Source: Klebsormidium nitens
Lineage: Eukaryota; Streptophyta; Klebsormidiophyceae; Klebsormidiales; Klebsormidiaceae
Length of the DNA: 64,000 nucleotides
Assembly: GCA_000708835.1 (NCBI GenBank)
Contig: DF236973.1
Coordinates: forward strand, 294,699 to 358,698
Direction of reading: 5' to 3'
The notes under the pieces were generated by a model that was not told where the DNA came from, did no database searches, and was given only the letters and a program-made list of their open reading frames with translations. Both the position numbers and the translations under genes were made by a program. Below are positions 11,501 to 21,900 of this stretch, in pieces (position 1 is the stretch's first letter; each line of letters begins with the position of its first letter).

Positions 11501-13984
11501 TTCTCATCCTTGAAATCTCCGTTGCGTTCAATGTCGCAGTGGCGCATGATTCAGTATCTGACAAATTCGAGTGGCTCGACTTAGTGTTCCTCGGTCTTGG
11601 CTTTAGGTCGACGAGCTTGTTCACCCTAGCATGGCGTGGTATTGAAACCCATTCTGGCGAGATATTTCAGCATCCCTGATGCTTTTGAGATTCTGATTGA
11701 ATCATCGCAGACGTTGTTGCACTTTTCTCTGTACTCTACTTCTAATTGGCTTCTTCTAACAATGTATCATCTGACGCTGGATCGAAGCTTGTCGTTCGTG
11801 CTTTGTCCTTCTGGTCAACATGTTTCTCGAGACTGCTTTCCGTTTTGTCTCGGCAGAATACAACTGCAACAGAAGGATGTATCGGTCGTCCTTACTCATT
11901 GCATGATCAGACTCTTCGAAGAACGTTTTCTCAAGCCCAACTAGAGGAATTTCGCAAGCAAAAATGAAGGGAAAAGGCCGCGTATTCACCTGGGCTTGCA
12001 TCCCTATAGCCAAGCAAACCCTTTGAGAAAGGTTATTTACTTCATCTCGGCTCAACCGTTACAGGTTTGCCAACCGCCGGGGTGCTAACCAATCTTTCAA
12101 ACCCACCCCCCTTCGCGCAGGTTTTGTCTGATGGACAATTACTTCGCCTACGGCGCTCGGAAGACGGACCCAAGCGCCCGGCCCACGCTCAAGGAATTTT
12201 GCGTGCATGACGTCAGCGGAGCCTTATCGCACGACCCCAACATGGACACGCGGCAGAGCAAGCTGAACAAGGGCCAGTCCTGCTGGGAGACGATCGCGAC
12301 GCACCCGACTCGGCCGGCCCAGCCCCCAAACCCCGGGCAACTGCCAAACCCCTTGATTCCGGCCTTGCAGCTGGTCGACTTCGCGGAAAATTCCGGGTTT
12401 GGAACCAGTGTGGTTATCGTCATCGACCGGTCCGGCAGCATGGCGGACGACGGCAAGCTGGAATACGCGCAGGCGGGGGCGATAGCGTATGTCAACTCGC
12501 TTATCGAGGGGGATAGCGTGGCCGTCGTATCGTTTGCCTGCGACGGGGGCACTGTTGATATGGACCTGACGGTTATCGACAAAGACGGGCGGGTTAAGAG
12601 CACCGCCAATAATGCAATTCAGGGCCTGGAAGCGGACGGTTCGACCGGGATCTCAGACGGGATCGGGTTAGCCGTTAACCTGCTGGTTAGCGCGGCGTCC
12701 CGCCCCTGCCGCGAGAAGATCGTTTTGCTGACGGACGGCGACTGGAACTGCGGAGAGTCTCCCGTCAATCTCATTCCGCTCCTGCAGAAGGAGGGCATCT
12801 CGTGCTTCGCTCTGGGGGTCGGGGAGGGTTTGTCGACCGGCGGCTTAACCGACCTCCAAACCCTGGCCAAAGGCACGAGCGGCCAGTTCTGGGCGTCCCA
12901 GTCGCCCCTTTCTACGGTTAGCACGTTTCTGGGTTTAAGCGCCGGGAACGTCAACAAACGTCAGCTCGGCTCCCTGGTGGGCGGCGAGGTTTCTACCGGG
13001 TCAGGGAATGTAACCGACCCGGTTAAGGTGGGACCCCTCGAGGCAATGGTCGAGGTTAATGCGACCGAGGTCTCGTTCCTGCTCGTGTTTAACTCGTCCG
13101 CCGCTAACCTAACCATCCAAGACCCGACCGGGAAAACGCTCCAAGTCACCGGGTACAACTTCACGCGGACGTACAGCAACTTTTCAGTGGCCCAGGCGCC
13201 CGCGCCGCTGGCCCCTAACCTGACCGCGGTTAACCAAACCTACAACCTGTCCTCCACGACGACGGTCGAGCTGGGGCCAAACTTCGTTTCGGTAACCGTC
13301 CAGAAACCCGTCCCGGGAACGTACACGGTGTCGGGCGTCCAAGTGTTTAACGCGTCGGTTAGCGCCCTAACCCCGGCTCCCGCGCCCGCGCCAAAGCCTG
13401 TAGGCTTTCAAGCTCGGCAGGGGGATCCCCCTCCGAAGCCTCAGTTGGAGCTCTTCGTCTACGGAAGAAACCCTCTGGGCGCCCAGTTGAACGCGCTGGT
13501 CGTCAATAACGACACGGTTTACGCGCCTGACCCGGTGGTTATCGAGGCTAACCTGCTCTTCAGCGGACGCCTCGTGCTCAACGCGACCGTCACCGCTGAC
13601 GTCTTCTTCCCGAACGGCACCCGGGCCGGCAACTTCACCCTGCTTGACAACGGCAATAACAACGACTCGATCGCGGACGACGGCTACTACACCGGACGCT
13701 TCTCGGACTACGGCGCAGATACGGACGGCTCGTACACCTTCAAGCTGACGGCGCGTTCCGGGCAGAACGCGAGCATTTACCCCGGGGAGAGCTTATTCGC
13801 GGCGACTAGCCCCCCCGCGAGCGTGCCTGGAGGGGTGCCGGACTTCGTGCGTCAGCAGACGGTGTCCGCAGTCGTTGCGGACACGCCGGTGGATTTCGGA
13901 CAGTTCTCGGTCCCTTCACCTCCGCGGGCGAGGTCTCCCGCGCCCGCGCCCGCGCGCGCGTTTGGGCCGACGGGGGCACCTTGA
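8547..13984 (+). CDS. Secreted CLCA-like metalloprotease with VWA domain
   Basis: Proposed exons are 8540-8753 (ATG at 8547), 9976-10125, 10978-11138 and 12121-13984; all phases agree and give about 793 aa. Residues 1-30 are a signal peptide (basic start, hydrophobic core, AxVQG end). The CLCA-type N-terminal region carries the zinc motif HEMGHHAFGLRDEY, a match to HExxHxxxGxxDE, followed by Cys residues and LMDNY. A VWA domain follows with the complete MIDAS: DRSGSM, the Thr of STGI, and LTDGD. After it come beta-rich segments with many NxT/S sites and Pro/Ala-rich linkers (APAPAPKP, and APAPARA near the end); no C-terminal membrane anchor is visible. CLCA proteins are secreted, self-cleaving metalloproteases that modulate channels in animals. 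The role here is unknown; an extracellular or wall protease or adhesin is inference. Confidence 0.82.
8771..8955 (+). repeat. Interspersed repeat, copy A (CLCA intron 1)
   Basis: About 185 bp starting near TTTTTGGCCCATAAC, with GGTTCTGGGCTGGTT, GGGCGTTAGACAGCC and AACCCGAGAGTCAAGTC. The same ordered blocks recur at 17434-17612, and in a more diverged form at 16470-16652, all in the same orientation. No ORF or clear terminal repeats; it looks like a short non-autonomous element. Confidence 0.7.
10640..10985 (+). repeat. Tandem array of exon 3 acceptor copies in CLCA intron 2
   Basis: The true acceptor and exon start, GCAG|CACGTCAATCTGTACT at 10978, is preceded by copies whose CAC falls at about 10647, 10708, 10765, 10824 and 10884. 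Spacing is 57-61 bp, then about 95 bp to the real exon. Each unit also carries a pyrimidine-rich segment after GCCATC. Several copies keep a usable pyrimidine tract and CAG. Confidence 0.8.
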
Positions 13985-14726
13985 AACGGAGGGGTGAAGT
14001 TGTAACCTGACGGCGGGAAGAGTCTGTGTAAAAAAGTTTGACAGAATGTTGAGGCGAAGGGAGTCAGTAGCGTGGACTGATCATCAAGAGGACTGCAAGT
14101 TGGTGTACAGTACTTTATCGCAACGGAGATTGAGCGTCTTGAGAACTCGTGCCTTTGTTAAAACTACAGCGATGAAGGCATAGGATGTGTGGCATCAACC
14201 GGCTATGATGCACGTTTCTTACTGGTGCTTTGTACAATAGCTTTCAAAACCATTGTAATTGTACAGTAGAGCGTAAGGGCTAATCTCAAAACCTTGGTCG
14301 GATTGGAGGCTGAGAACGTCTTAGAATTGTACGACTGGAACGGTTTGAATGCATTGTCGTCCTTGTATTTCATTGTCTTGTGTATTGCACCTTCATTGGT
14401 GCAGATTAAGGGAACTTCACCGGACTTGGCAGAACAGCATAAGAAATCTTCAATCGCTGAGCGTGACGAACGCCCGTCCCAGACTTTGACCTCAATCTCC
14501 AAACTATAGTGACTCCGTCCTTTCGTAACCGAGATTCTATTGGCGATTTGTCTGAAATAATAAGCCATCATGCTTCTTGGAAGCGCTGGGAAATTCCTGC
14601 GGCTGTTTTGCGCATCGTCGATTCGAAGAGGAACCCTTGCAAAGCGACCTTTACGTGCATGGATTCGAAAAGGATCTTGCCGGTCTCCCACGCGCACTCT
14701 TGCTCGTAATTATAAGTTTGATTTCT

Positions 14727-14833
14727 TATCACCATCTTTTTAGCACACTTGCACACACCAAGTTTGCCTGAAACGTTTCATATCACCATCTTTTTAGCAC
14801 GTGATCTTTTAGCACTTGCACACACCAAGTTTG
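14727..14833 (+). repeat. Short tandem duplication
   Basis: ATCACCATCTTTTTAGCAC followed by TTGCACACACCAAGTTTG occurs at 14727-14765 and again at 14781-14833. The second copy has a small internal insertion that repeats TTTTAGCAC. No coding frame. Confidence 0.8.
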
Positions 14834-15241
14834 ATTTTCCTGGGTGTGCGTCTTTGAGAGAGGGCGCTGCAATAGAAATTGTGGCTTGAGTTTTTCGCCT
14901 GCTCATGATTTGCGGAGGGGATTCTTGATTTTGGTGCTGTCAAAAGTTTCAGAAACTTACATTTAAAACTTTCCCTTCTACTCGCATCCCTGCCTCATGT
15001 CGTATGCGCGTTGCGAGATTGTCCAGAACAAGTCACGCATACTCTTGTTTTCTCGGGGCTACGATTGCGCGCCTTCCACCGTCAAAAGCTGAGGGGAGCT
15101 GATTTGGGCCGCTGGATCTGCCACGTGGCAGCATCTGAGGGCGGGACCCGCTTTCGTTGCAGGCGGCCCACAAGGATTTCCTCTGGACTTTCGACGCCTT
15201 TTATACCCAATGATAGCCGTAGCTTGCAACGCTCTAGGCGT

Positions 15242-16085
15242 GAAGGGCTGCGCGCCCTTCAGGGCTGTGCCCTGCTGATAAGGGGGGAGCCCCTTCCGGG
15301 CTGCGCCCGGCCAGGCTCCGCCTGGGAGCATACGCCGCGGGTGACTACGATCACCATCGGCGTGTGCTTAAAGTGCTGCACCATCAGCATTATGCTTCCT
15401 TGACTTTTCCTTGATTGAATATAAGAGCGGGTCTCTTAACAACAGTCCCATTTATCATCCTCTTACTACACAAACCCTTGGAGCAGCACCCAGAAGCTGT
15501 TAGTTTTTCGACAGACTCCGAGATGGGACTTACCGCATCCAACGAATAACCTCAGCTGGACACCATTACAGGAGCACGTGATAACGCTCGCTTATATACA
15601 GGGTTTGTTCAAGTCCTGCAAACCAAACCGCTTCAGCCTTGCCAGTTTGCCCCAAAGCTTGGTAGCTTTGAACAAAACCATGACACCTGTCTGCATTCGT
15701 GCACGAAGAAGAGTTGATTTACCAAAGGCGATGAGATTTGAGGGCCAGTTTTGATAGCTTTAGCGTGATTTGGTTTAGCCTAGGTTTTTATATTGACGGG
15801 CAACAGCTGGACGCCTCGAGAAAGTATCATTCGTCGGTTGCTGTGTTGAAGGGGATGCCACATATTTAAAGCAATCAAGTCCTTTTGAAAAGGAGTTCGC
15901 AACTCATCGAGCCCAAGCAACGGTTTGCTTTACTAAGTAGTCTGCGGCAAAAGCGGCAAAATATGCTGATGGAGCATATTTTGAACACGCGCTAATGATG
16001 ATCGTCATCACCCGTAGCGCGTGTTCCCAGGCGCAGCCTGGCCGGGCGGCAGCCCGGAAAGGGGCTTCCCCTTTATCAGTTAACG
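15242..16085. mobile_element. Inverted pair of hairpin clusters (foldback-like element)
   Basis: Two arms of about 130 bp, in inverted orientation and about 560 bp apart. Left arm hairpins: GAAGGGC/GCCCTTC, AGGGC-tgt-GCCCT, AAGGGG/CCCCTT, CCGGGC-tgc-GCCCGG, CCAGGC-tcc-GCCTGG, then a long stem at 15327-15368 enclosing GGTGA/TCACC. Right arm (15958-16077) mirrors the order: AAAATATGCT/AGCATATTTT, a perfect 12-bp stem GAACACGCGCTA/TAGCGCGTGTTC around TGATGA/TCATCA, CCAGGC-gca-GCCTGG, CCGGGC/GCCCGG and AAAGGGG/CCCCTTT. No transposase frame lies between the arms. The architecture resembles the GC-rich palindrome clusters of some algal organelle genomes or a foldback transposon; origin is unresolved. 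Confidence 0.7.
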
Positions 16086-16469
16086 CTTGTGGTGTTGCTG
16101 AAAGGGGTTCGATTTCTCTATATAAAGGCTCCTAAAGTGCAGAACCAGCTTTGTGGGCGAAGGAACTAGGTTCGAGCGAAACCAGCCGTCCGATGACGCT
16201 ACGTGGTAGAATCAACGGCTCCGTGAAGGGCAAGCGAACCGTTCCGATGATCGGCCACGACGCGAAGCCGCGCGTATATGGCTCGGCAGATTGGATAGTC
16301 TGCAACGCCCAGGAATAGAAGGCGCTCAGTCGGAGGATCAATCAACTGCAGAGCAAACGCAGATATCTTCTCCAAGCATCTTCTGCGTGATTGTGGGGAC
16401 GGTTTCAGCACAGCCTTGTCAGTCAATCTGTTGCTTGATATGCTTACATACCATCTGGCCATAAGTCTA

Positions 16470-16652
16470 TCACAGGAGTTTGTTGGCTATAAACCATGGA
16501 TGGTCATGAGCTGCTTATCGGCTGGTCAGGAAGCTTTTGTGTGTCCAGTAACCAGACTTGGTTGGTAACCAAATTTCGAACCGGTTTAAAACCTGGCTGT
16601 CTGTAGTTCCTGGTTCTGGTAATCAGCCTGGTTAGCAGCCAAACTTTCCTGT
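16470..16652 (+). repeat. Interspersed repeat, copy B (diverged)
   Basis: Most diverged member of the family at 8771 and 17434. Shared ordered blocks include ACAGGAGTTT, TGTCCAGTAA, and the end AATCAGCCTGGTTAGCAGCCAAACTT. Same strand as the other copies. Confidence 0.55.
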
Positions 16653-17237
16653 GTTAGAGGCACCTGTACATGGTGGTGCGTATGGATGATAAACAGAGAC
16701 ATCTGTAAGGTACTCTACTCTACGACGCGGCCCTGCTTTCTGTGGTTGCTTATGATGAAGTTTGCCCCATGTCATACTCTCTGAAACGCGTCCAAATACC
16801 TCAGGGAAAAGCTTCATTTGCCTGGCCACGTTCTTCAAACTTTTCCGCGATTCCCCTGGCAGAGGGGGAACGTCGGGGGATGGTCACGAAGCGCCCGGAC
16901 TGGCAGACGAACTGAGTCCGTTTAGTGTGTAATGAGAATTTTGTTGGATTCGGATTGAGTTGATCCCGTCAGAAGCGCGCTCAAAGCCTGAATGAGGCGC
17001 GGCCTTCTTGTCTACTTTGCATCTCCCTCCCCCCTTCATCAATGAATTTTGCACAAGATTCAAGTCAAAAGATGTAAACACTTGGTGCGAGAGAGAAGCG
17101 GAGATGTGGTCACATGCCCGGGGATGCTTGACTGCCTAAAACCGGCATCTTGACTTGCTTAAGGACCCATCTCAAGGACTAAGCTCTACTATGCGCTTCA
17201 TCGAATTGAGCGCTTGCACCAACACTCCTGTCCTTTT

Positions 17238-17345
17238 GCCGACGTTTCGGCCGCTTCCCAGGCATGTCGGACGCTTTCGCTGACGTTTCGGACGCTTTCC
17301 AGACATGTCGGACGCTTCCACTAACGTTTCGGACGCCCGCGCCAT
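17238..17345 (+). repeat. Tandem repeat, about 40-bp unit
   Basis: GACGTTTCGG...GCATGTCGGACGCTT is repeated about two and a half times. Because the unit is rich in GGACGC and TTTCGG it creates a spurious repetitive minus-strand ORF. Confidence 0.75.
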
Positions 17346-17433
17346 TCGTTTGAGCTTCTCTACAAGCACCCGACGTCCGAAAGCCGCCGCTCCATGTTCG
17401 CACCTCTCGTGCCCCGTCCCGCCGTCACAGTAT

Positions 17434-17612
17434 CACAGGAGTTTTTGGCCCATAACCAAGGATGGTTCTGGGCTGGTTCTGGGCTGGTTAGAAAGCGTAT
17501 GTGTCCAGTAATCAGACGTGGGCGTTAGACAGCCCTGGAACAAGGTTATTTGTCCGGTAACCCGAGAGTCAAGTCTGGTAGTCAGCCTGCTTAGCACTGC
17601 CAAAACTTCCTC
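17434..17612 (+). repeat. Interspersed repeat, copy C
   Basis: Close copy of the element at 8771-8955. TTTTTGGCCCATAACCAAGG, GGTTCTGGGCTGGTT (twice), GGGCGTTAGACAGCC and AACCCGAGAGTCAAGTCT appear in the same order. The pair A/C is far more similar than either is to copy B. Confidence 0.75.
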
Positions 17613-17639
17613 TGCTTCTTCTCTGCGGCCAGGATTAAC

Positions 17640-18119
17640 CGACTGACGTCTTCCCATATGCTTCTAACGCCCGCAGCGCCTCTCGGAAAGTCTCTCCACA
17701 GAGGCGCAGCGCCCCAGTTCTGGAAGCAGCTCCCGTTTGAAAGCGTCCACTCCCCAGCAGATTGCATCTAGGGCGTCGCTTAACGCTACAAGGGGATGCC
17801 ACCTGGCTGCTTCTGATTAGGTGCCGCGAGTGTGCCGCCAGATCGACGACTCAACCCTGCCGCGCTCCGCCCTAGAGACGAGAAGGGCCTCCATAGCCCT
17901 CGCCACCAAACGTACGTCCGCTTTCTTTCCCCAGGCTTCCAAACAGTGCCCGAGTAAATTTGCAGCCCAGTGCGCTGCTGACCTCAGCTCCTGCGCGCTC
18001 CCAATCAGTCGGATCGCACACCGATCCAGCGGATGTTCCATTACGATGCGAAGCGTCCGAAAGAGGACAACATTACACTGAACGAAACGCCAGTCTAAGG
18101 CAATTAGTCTCCGGATCAA
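17640..18119 (-). pseudogene. Broken coding-like fragment, unidentified helical protein
   Basis: A minus-strand frame from 18119 to 17817 encodes about 100 residues with a natural, helix-rich composition (for example RSAAHWAANLLGHCLEAWG). It stops after SSIWRHTRGT. Coding-like sequence then continues in the next frames: HPLVALSDALDAICWGVDAF, then LCGETFREALRALEAYG. Two frame changes within about 180 bp suggest a decayed gene fragment. I see no start or splice signals that repair it, and I do not recognise the family. Confidence 0.35.
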
Positions 18120-18904
18120 CCATGCAATGTGATGCGGACTTTAATTCATGTACGTCAGACCATCACGGTGCTGCAACTTGCAAGCCGGCCAGTACCATAG
18201 TTCTTATATGCATGTATTCAAAACGTACTGTATACGGGTTATTTCAGGTTTGCTTGATCGCCGTTCCGGACGTCATTAACTAGGGCGGCATCCACGACGG
18301 CGATATCTGAATCCGCTGATAAGTTCACCGTTCTTCAAGTTTTTGTATGCTCAGATCTGCTCGTCAGTTTGCGCAGCATCAGGCAAGTTTCGGCCCTGAG
18401 TAACTTGCATGCAGTTTTACGAGCAGTGACTCGGTGTCGGACGTTCAAACGACAAAAAAACCGTTGAACCATGAATGGATCACGACGGTGTCAACAAATG
18501 CAGTGCGATATGCGAATTCTGAGTCGTTTGCGGGAGTCGTTCGCGCCGAGCGATCGCATGTGGCATCGGAAGCATACGTTTGGCTCTCAATTCTAGATTC
18601 TAAAGTATGTTCCTCATTTGCAAATGTGCCATCATTATGTATCCAGGCCGTCGCTGGCCCACGGCCGCTCGGGAACCATCATGCGACACGATCGCGGGAT
18701 GTACGTACGGGCCTGCATGTGATTCTTATCGGGTCAACCTAATCATGCGATGTCAGTTGCGGCGCGAGCCGGCCGCCGCAGCCGAGACGGTCATCTCGGA
18801 CCCACGTTTCGTCGACCACGTTACGGTTGATCAAGGCGATCATAAGCACGGACACGACCATGCATGCAATCACTCAATATGATTTGGACTTTGCTCTTTT
18901 CGAC

Positions 18905-21900
18905 TTACGTCCTTTTCGTACTGCAATCAAAGTCGTAGTCTATACTTGTGTCAGAGTACTTTGACGCAAAGGTGGAGGGCACGCCGCTGGCTAGAAGGAA
19001 CCCAAGCACTGCTAGCGCGAGAAACTCGTTATAGACGGACGCTCGCCGGCTCGCTAGGCTGCGGACGCTCCACAGGTTGGCCGGACCCTCAACTCGTACC
19101 TGGGTCGTGAAGAAAAGACAGGTTAGTTGGACATGTTGGCTGGCTTTTTTTCCGACGTGTATCGTGGGAGATGCCGACAGAACGGCCGATCGCTTTTGCT
19201 GGGAGCAGGGACGCTCGGAGTTAGTCGTCGCTTCCAAGAGCTGCATCGGGGCTAGAAGGCGTTCGCGCACGAGGAGCCAGATTCAGGATCAGTCTTTCAG
19301 CAAGGTCCCCTCCCTTCTGGCTTCGCAAGAGTGGTGTGGACTGAAGGGTCAGAAATGTTGTATTTTGAGACAGACAAAGTTACGGACGATCGCCCCAGGA
19401 GCACAAATTCTGAGCGCTTCGAAGTGCGAAGCGATTGCGGATTCTGCTGCTTGTGATGCGTACGAGAGTAAGGAACGAATCCAAACTGAAGAGACTCTGG
19501 CGTACTTTGAAACCTTCGATCTTTGTCCTGAAGACGATTTCTTTCCGAGGGACTTTGGTGAGGGACTTTTGTGAGATTCTGCCGGTGCTGTTAAAGTGAA
19601 CGGGCATGAGCTGGACCATAGCGCAAAACACCACTGATTTTTCTAATTAGTGTCAACGATAGATCATTATCTCTCCAGGCTTGAAACACTCAAACTTTAA
19701 GCGGATGAAAGCTCAACCCCTTTCCGCAACGAGTCTCCATCGAGAAGCGGCGTAGAGCACGTAAAATCAAGCAGAGACTTGACGGATCGAAATGACTTCA
19801 AGGAGCATCAAAGGAAACGGCGAAGAGAATATCGGCACCCGCCTCGACGGAGCGGCGGGAACTTGTGACTTTTGAAAAAGCATGCCGGAACACGGACCTA
19901 AAGAGCACCTTTGACCAGCTGAAATGAATCAAAGCCAGCCCCGCGGCCGGACATACGAATTAGGGGGCCTTCTGAGGGGGACACGTGGCGCACCTGTATC
20001 CGTCGACTCCCGTCTCCAAGCTGGTCGACATCTGAGACGGTCGCTTTCAGGGCGTACCCAGCCTTCACGAATATTGACAAAATTTGCTTCACGCCGTTCA
20101 CAACCTGCAACACAGGACAAGCAGTTCGGATCGGAGGCATGAGCAGGCCTTCGATTAAGTACAACCTTAGACGTGAGCGTCTAGATTACGTCTCAAACTC
20201 CAGCGATGCGACCCGAGACGTTGGGATCTCTGAAATAAAAATCAGTTTCCAGCTCATAGCTTTGTTGGCAAGGACGTCACAATGAAGCCCGGGACGTGTA
20301 TTACTGAGCTACTTTGCGAATACGGTCTGCCGGCAGTCTTTCAACAGAGTCGAAAAACGAGAGTTCAATCGGACGCGAAAGCGGGTCTGGTGCTGAAAGG
20401 GCATAAGAAGCGCATAGCAAATGCTTGAAAGGCGACCTTTCAAAAGATGCACCAGACTCTCTTTACTCACAAACCGTCTTCCTATCCCTTGGGAACATTT
20501 TTGCCTCTCCTACTTCGTTCTCCTAGGTCCTCGTCTGAAACTTTCCCAGGGGCCTCGTATCAGCAACGTCGAAAGCAAAGCGGCTCACATACGGTAGTCG
20601 GATGGTGCGCCCGCTTTGCTATGACACGGAGCCTCCGGACTGCCACAAAACCCGCCACCGAAGCCGCAAACTTAACTTTCTAAGCTTGCCTTCGCATGTT
20701 TCTCTCCTTCTTTCCATCTGGCTCTCTTGTCCGCTGATTAAGATTCCAGATACCCGCGTTTGCAAGGCCTTGTATCAAAAGTAACCCGACACACACAGTC
20801 GGATGGTGTGGCAGCCTCGCACGGCACGGGGCTTCTGTAGTCGACTTCCTCAAAGTTCTCCACCCATCTATTATCTCAACTTGTTCCCGCATCTTCCTCT
20901 CGTCTTTCTTTCTCTCCTTCAGATTTAACGGTCAAAGTCCAGATCAAGCATTTGCAAGGCCTCCTTCAGCAATCATCGAAAAAAACACGACTCACGCAGT
21001 CGGCTGGCGCGCCCGCCTCGCATGGCACAGGGCCTCCGAACTGGACCTCCTCGAAACCCTCCACCAGACCGGTGTAGATCTTCTTCGCAACGCTCTCTTT
21101 GAACGCTGATGGCAGGCTCGCGTTATCGCGTAACTCGGGGTTGCGGCGCACGGTCTTTACAAGGCCCCCCGCGCCCAGCTTCTCCTGCAACAACGAGTGG
21201 GTAAAGGTTTTGTATATCTCGTTTATAGTAAACTTAATCCGGTAAGCAACAAGTCCTCGACCGGACGAAAGGCCTGAATAGAAGATATACGCGCTCCGCA
21301 CCCGAACCCGCCCAAACCCCGAGTAACCGCGCCCGTCTCAATATAGTCTTCTTATTGTTCACTGTATCGAGCAGAAAGACAGCTTCGGTGTCGCGGCTGT
21401 AAGGACGTCAAATTCAAAGGACTGGGGCGTCGTCTCTGCGTATCTCGGAACCATGATATCCGGTGGGTAATCTAGACGATATTAACAGTCTGGGCGCTGC
21501 CAACGAAAGTGCTTTGGAGCGCGGTTCCCAACCTACTGCCCTTAGGTGAAATGATTGTCGACAATCATGAAGAGATGTTATGACGTTTCCGGCTCCATCC
21601 ATTCTGAGGGTGACAATCTGGAAGCGCTCCGCTAGTGCCACATCGTGCGGTTCGAAGGGCCACTGTATTCCAGGTGCTATGTTAAGAATCCGACCTCCCA
21701 CGAATTCAGTCCAAAAAGGTGCCGAGTGAAGAGGCCCGCGGATGACATATGTGACCAACAAATGCCTGTTCCAGACCAGCATCAGATTTAGGACCGAGTT
21801 TGGGTTCTGAAACTAATCTCGGACTCAAGAGTACAGTGGCGTCGCCTTACCTGGAAGACTTGCTGGCCCTCCCTCATCTCATTTGAGATCGCCGCGTACT

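Larger units (their letters stand above)
13985..18904. other. Repeat-rich intergenic region, no intact gene
   Basis: About 4.9 kb between the convergent CLCA-like and unknown plastid-type genes. I find no intact gene. It contains a short tandem duplication (14727-14833), the inverted hairpin clusters (15242-16085), two interspersed repeat copies (16470-16652, 17434-17612), a short tandem repeat (17238-17345) and a coding-like broken fragment (17640-18119, minus strand). Nothing was recognised in 18130-18900. Confidence 0.6.

Noticed and set aside
14203-14697. Minus-strand frame of 164 codons
   Set aside because: Composition random, no ATG context or domain, opposite strand equally open.
15371-15957. 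Search for a transposase between the inverted hairpin arms
   Set aside because: No open frame of useful length on either strand, so an autonomous element is not supported.
19077-19574. Plus-strand frame of 165 codons
   Set aside because: Partly antisense to the last exon of the unknown plastid gene, which has better splice and frame support.
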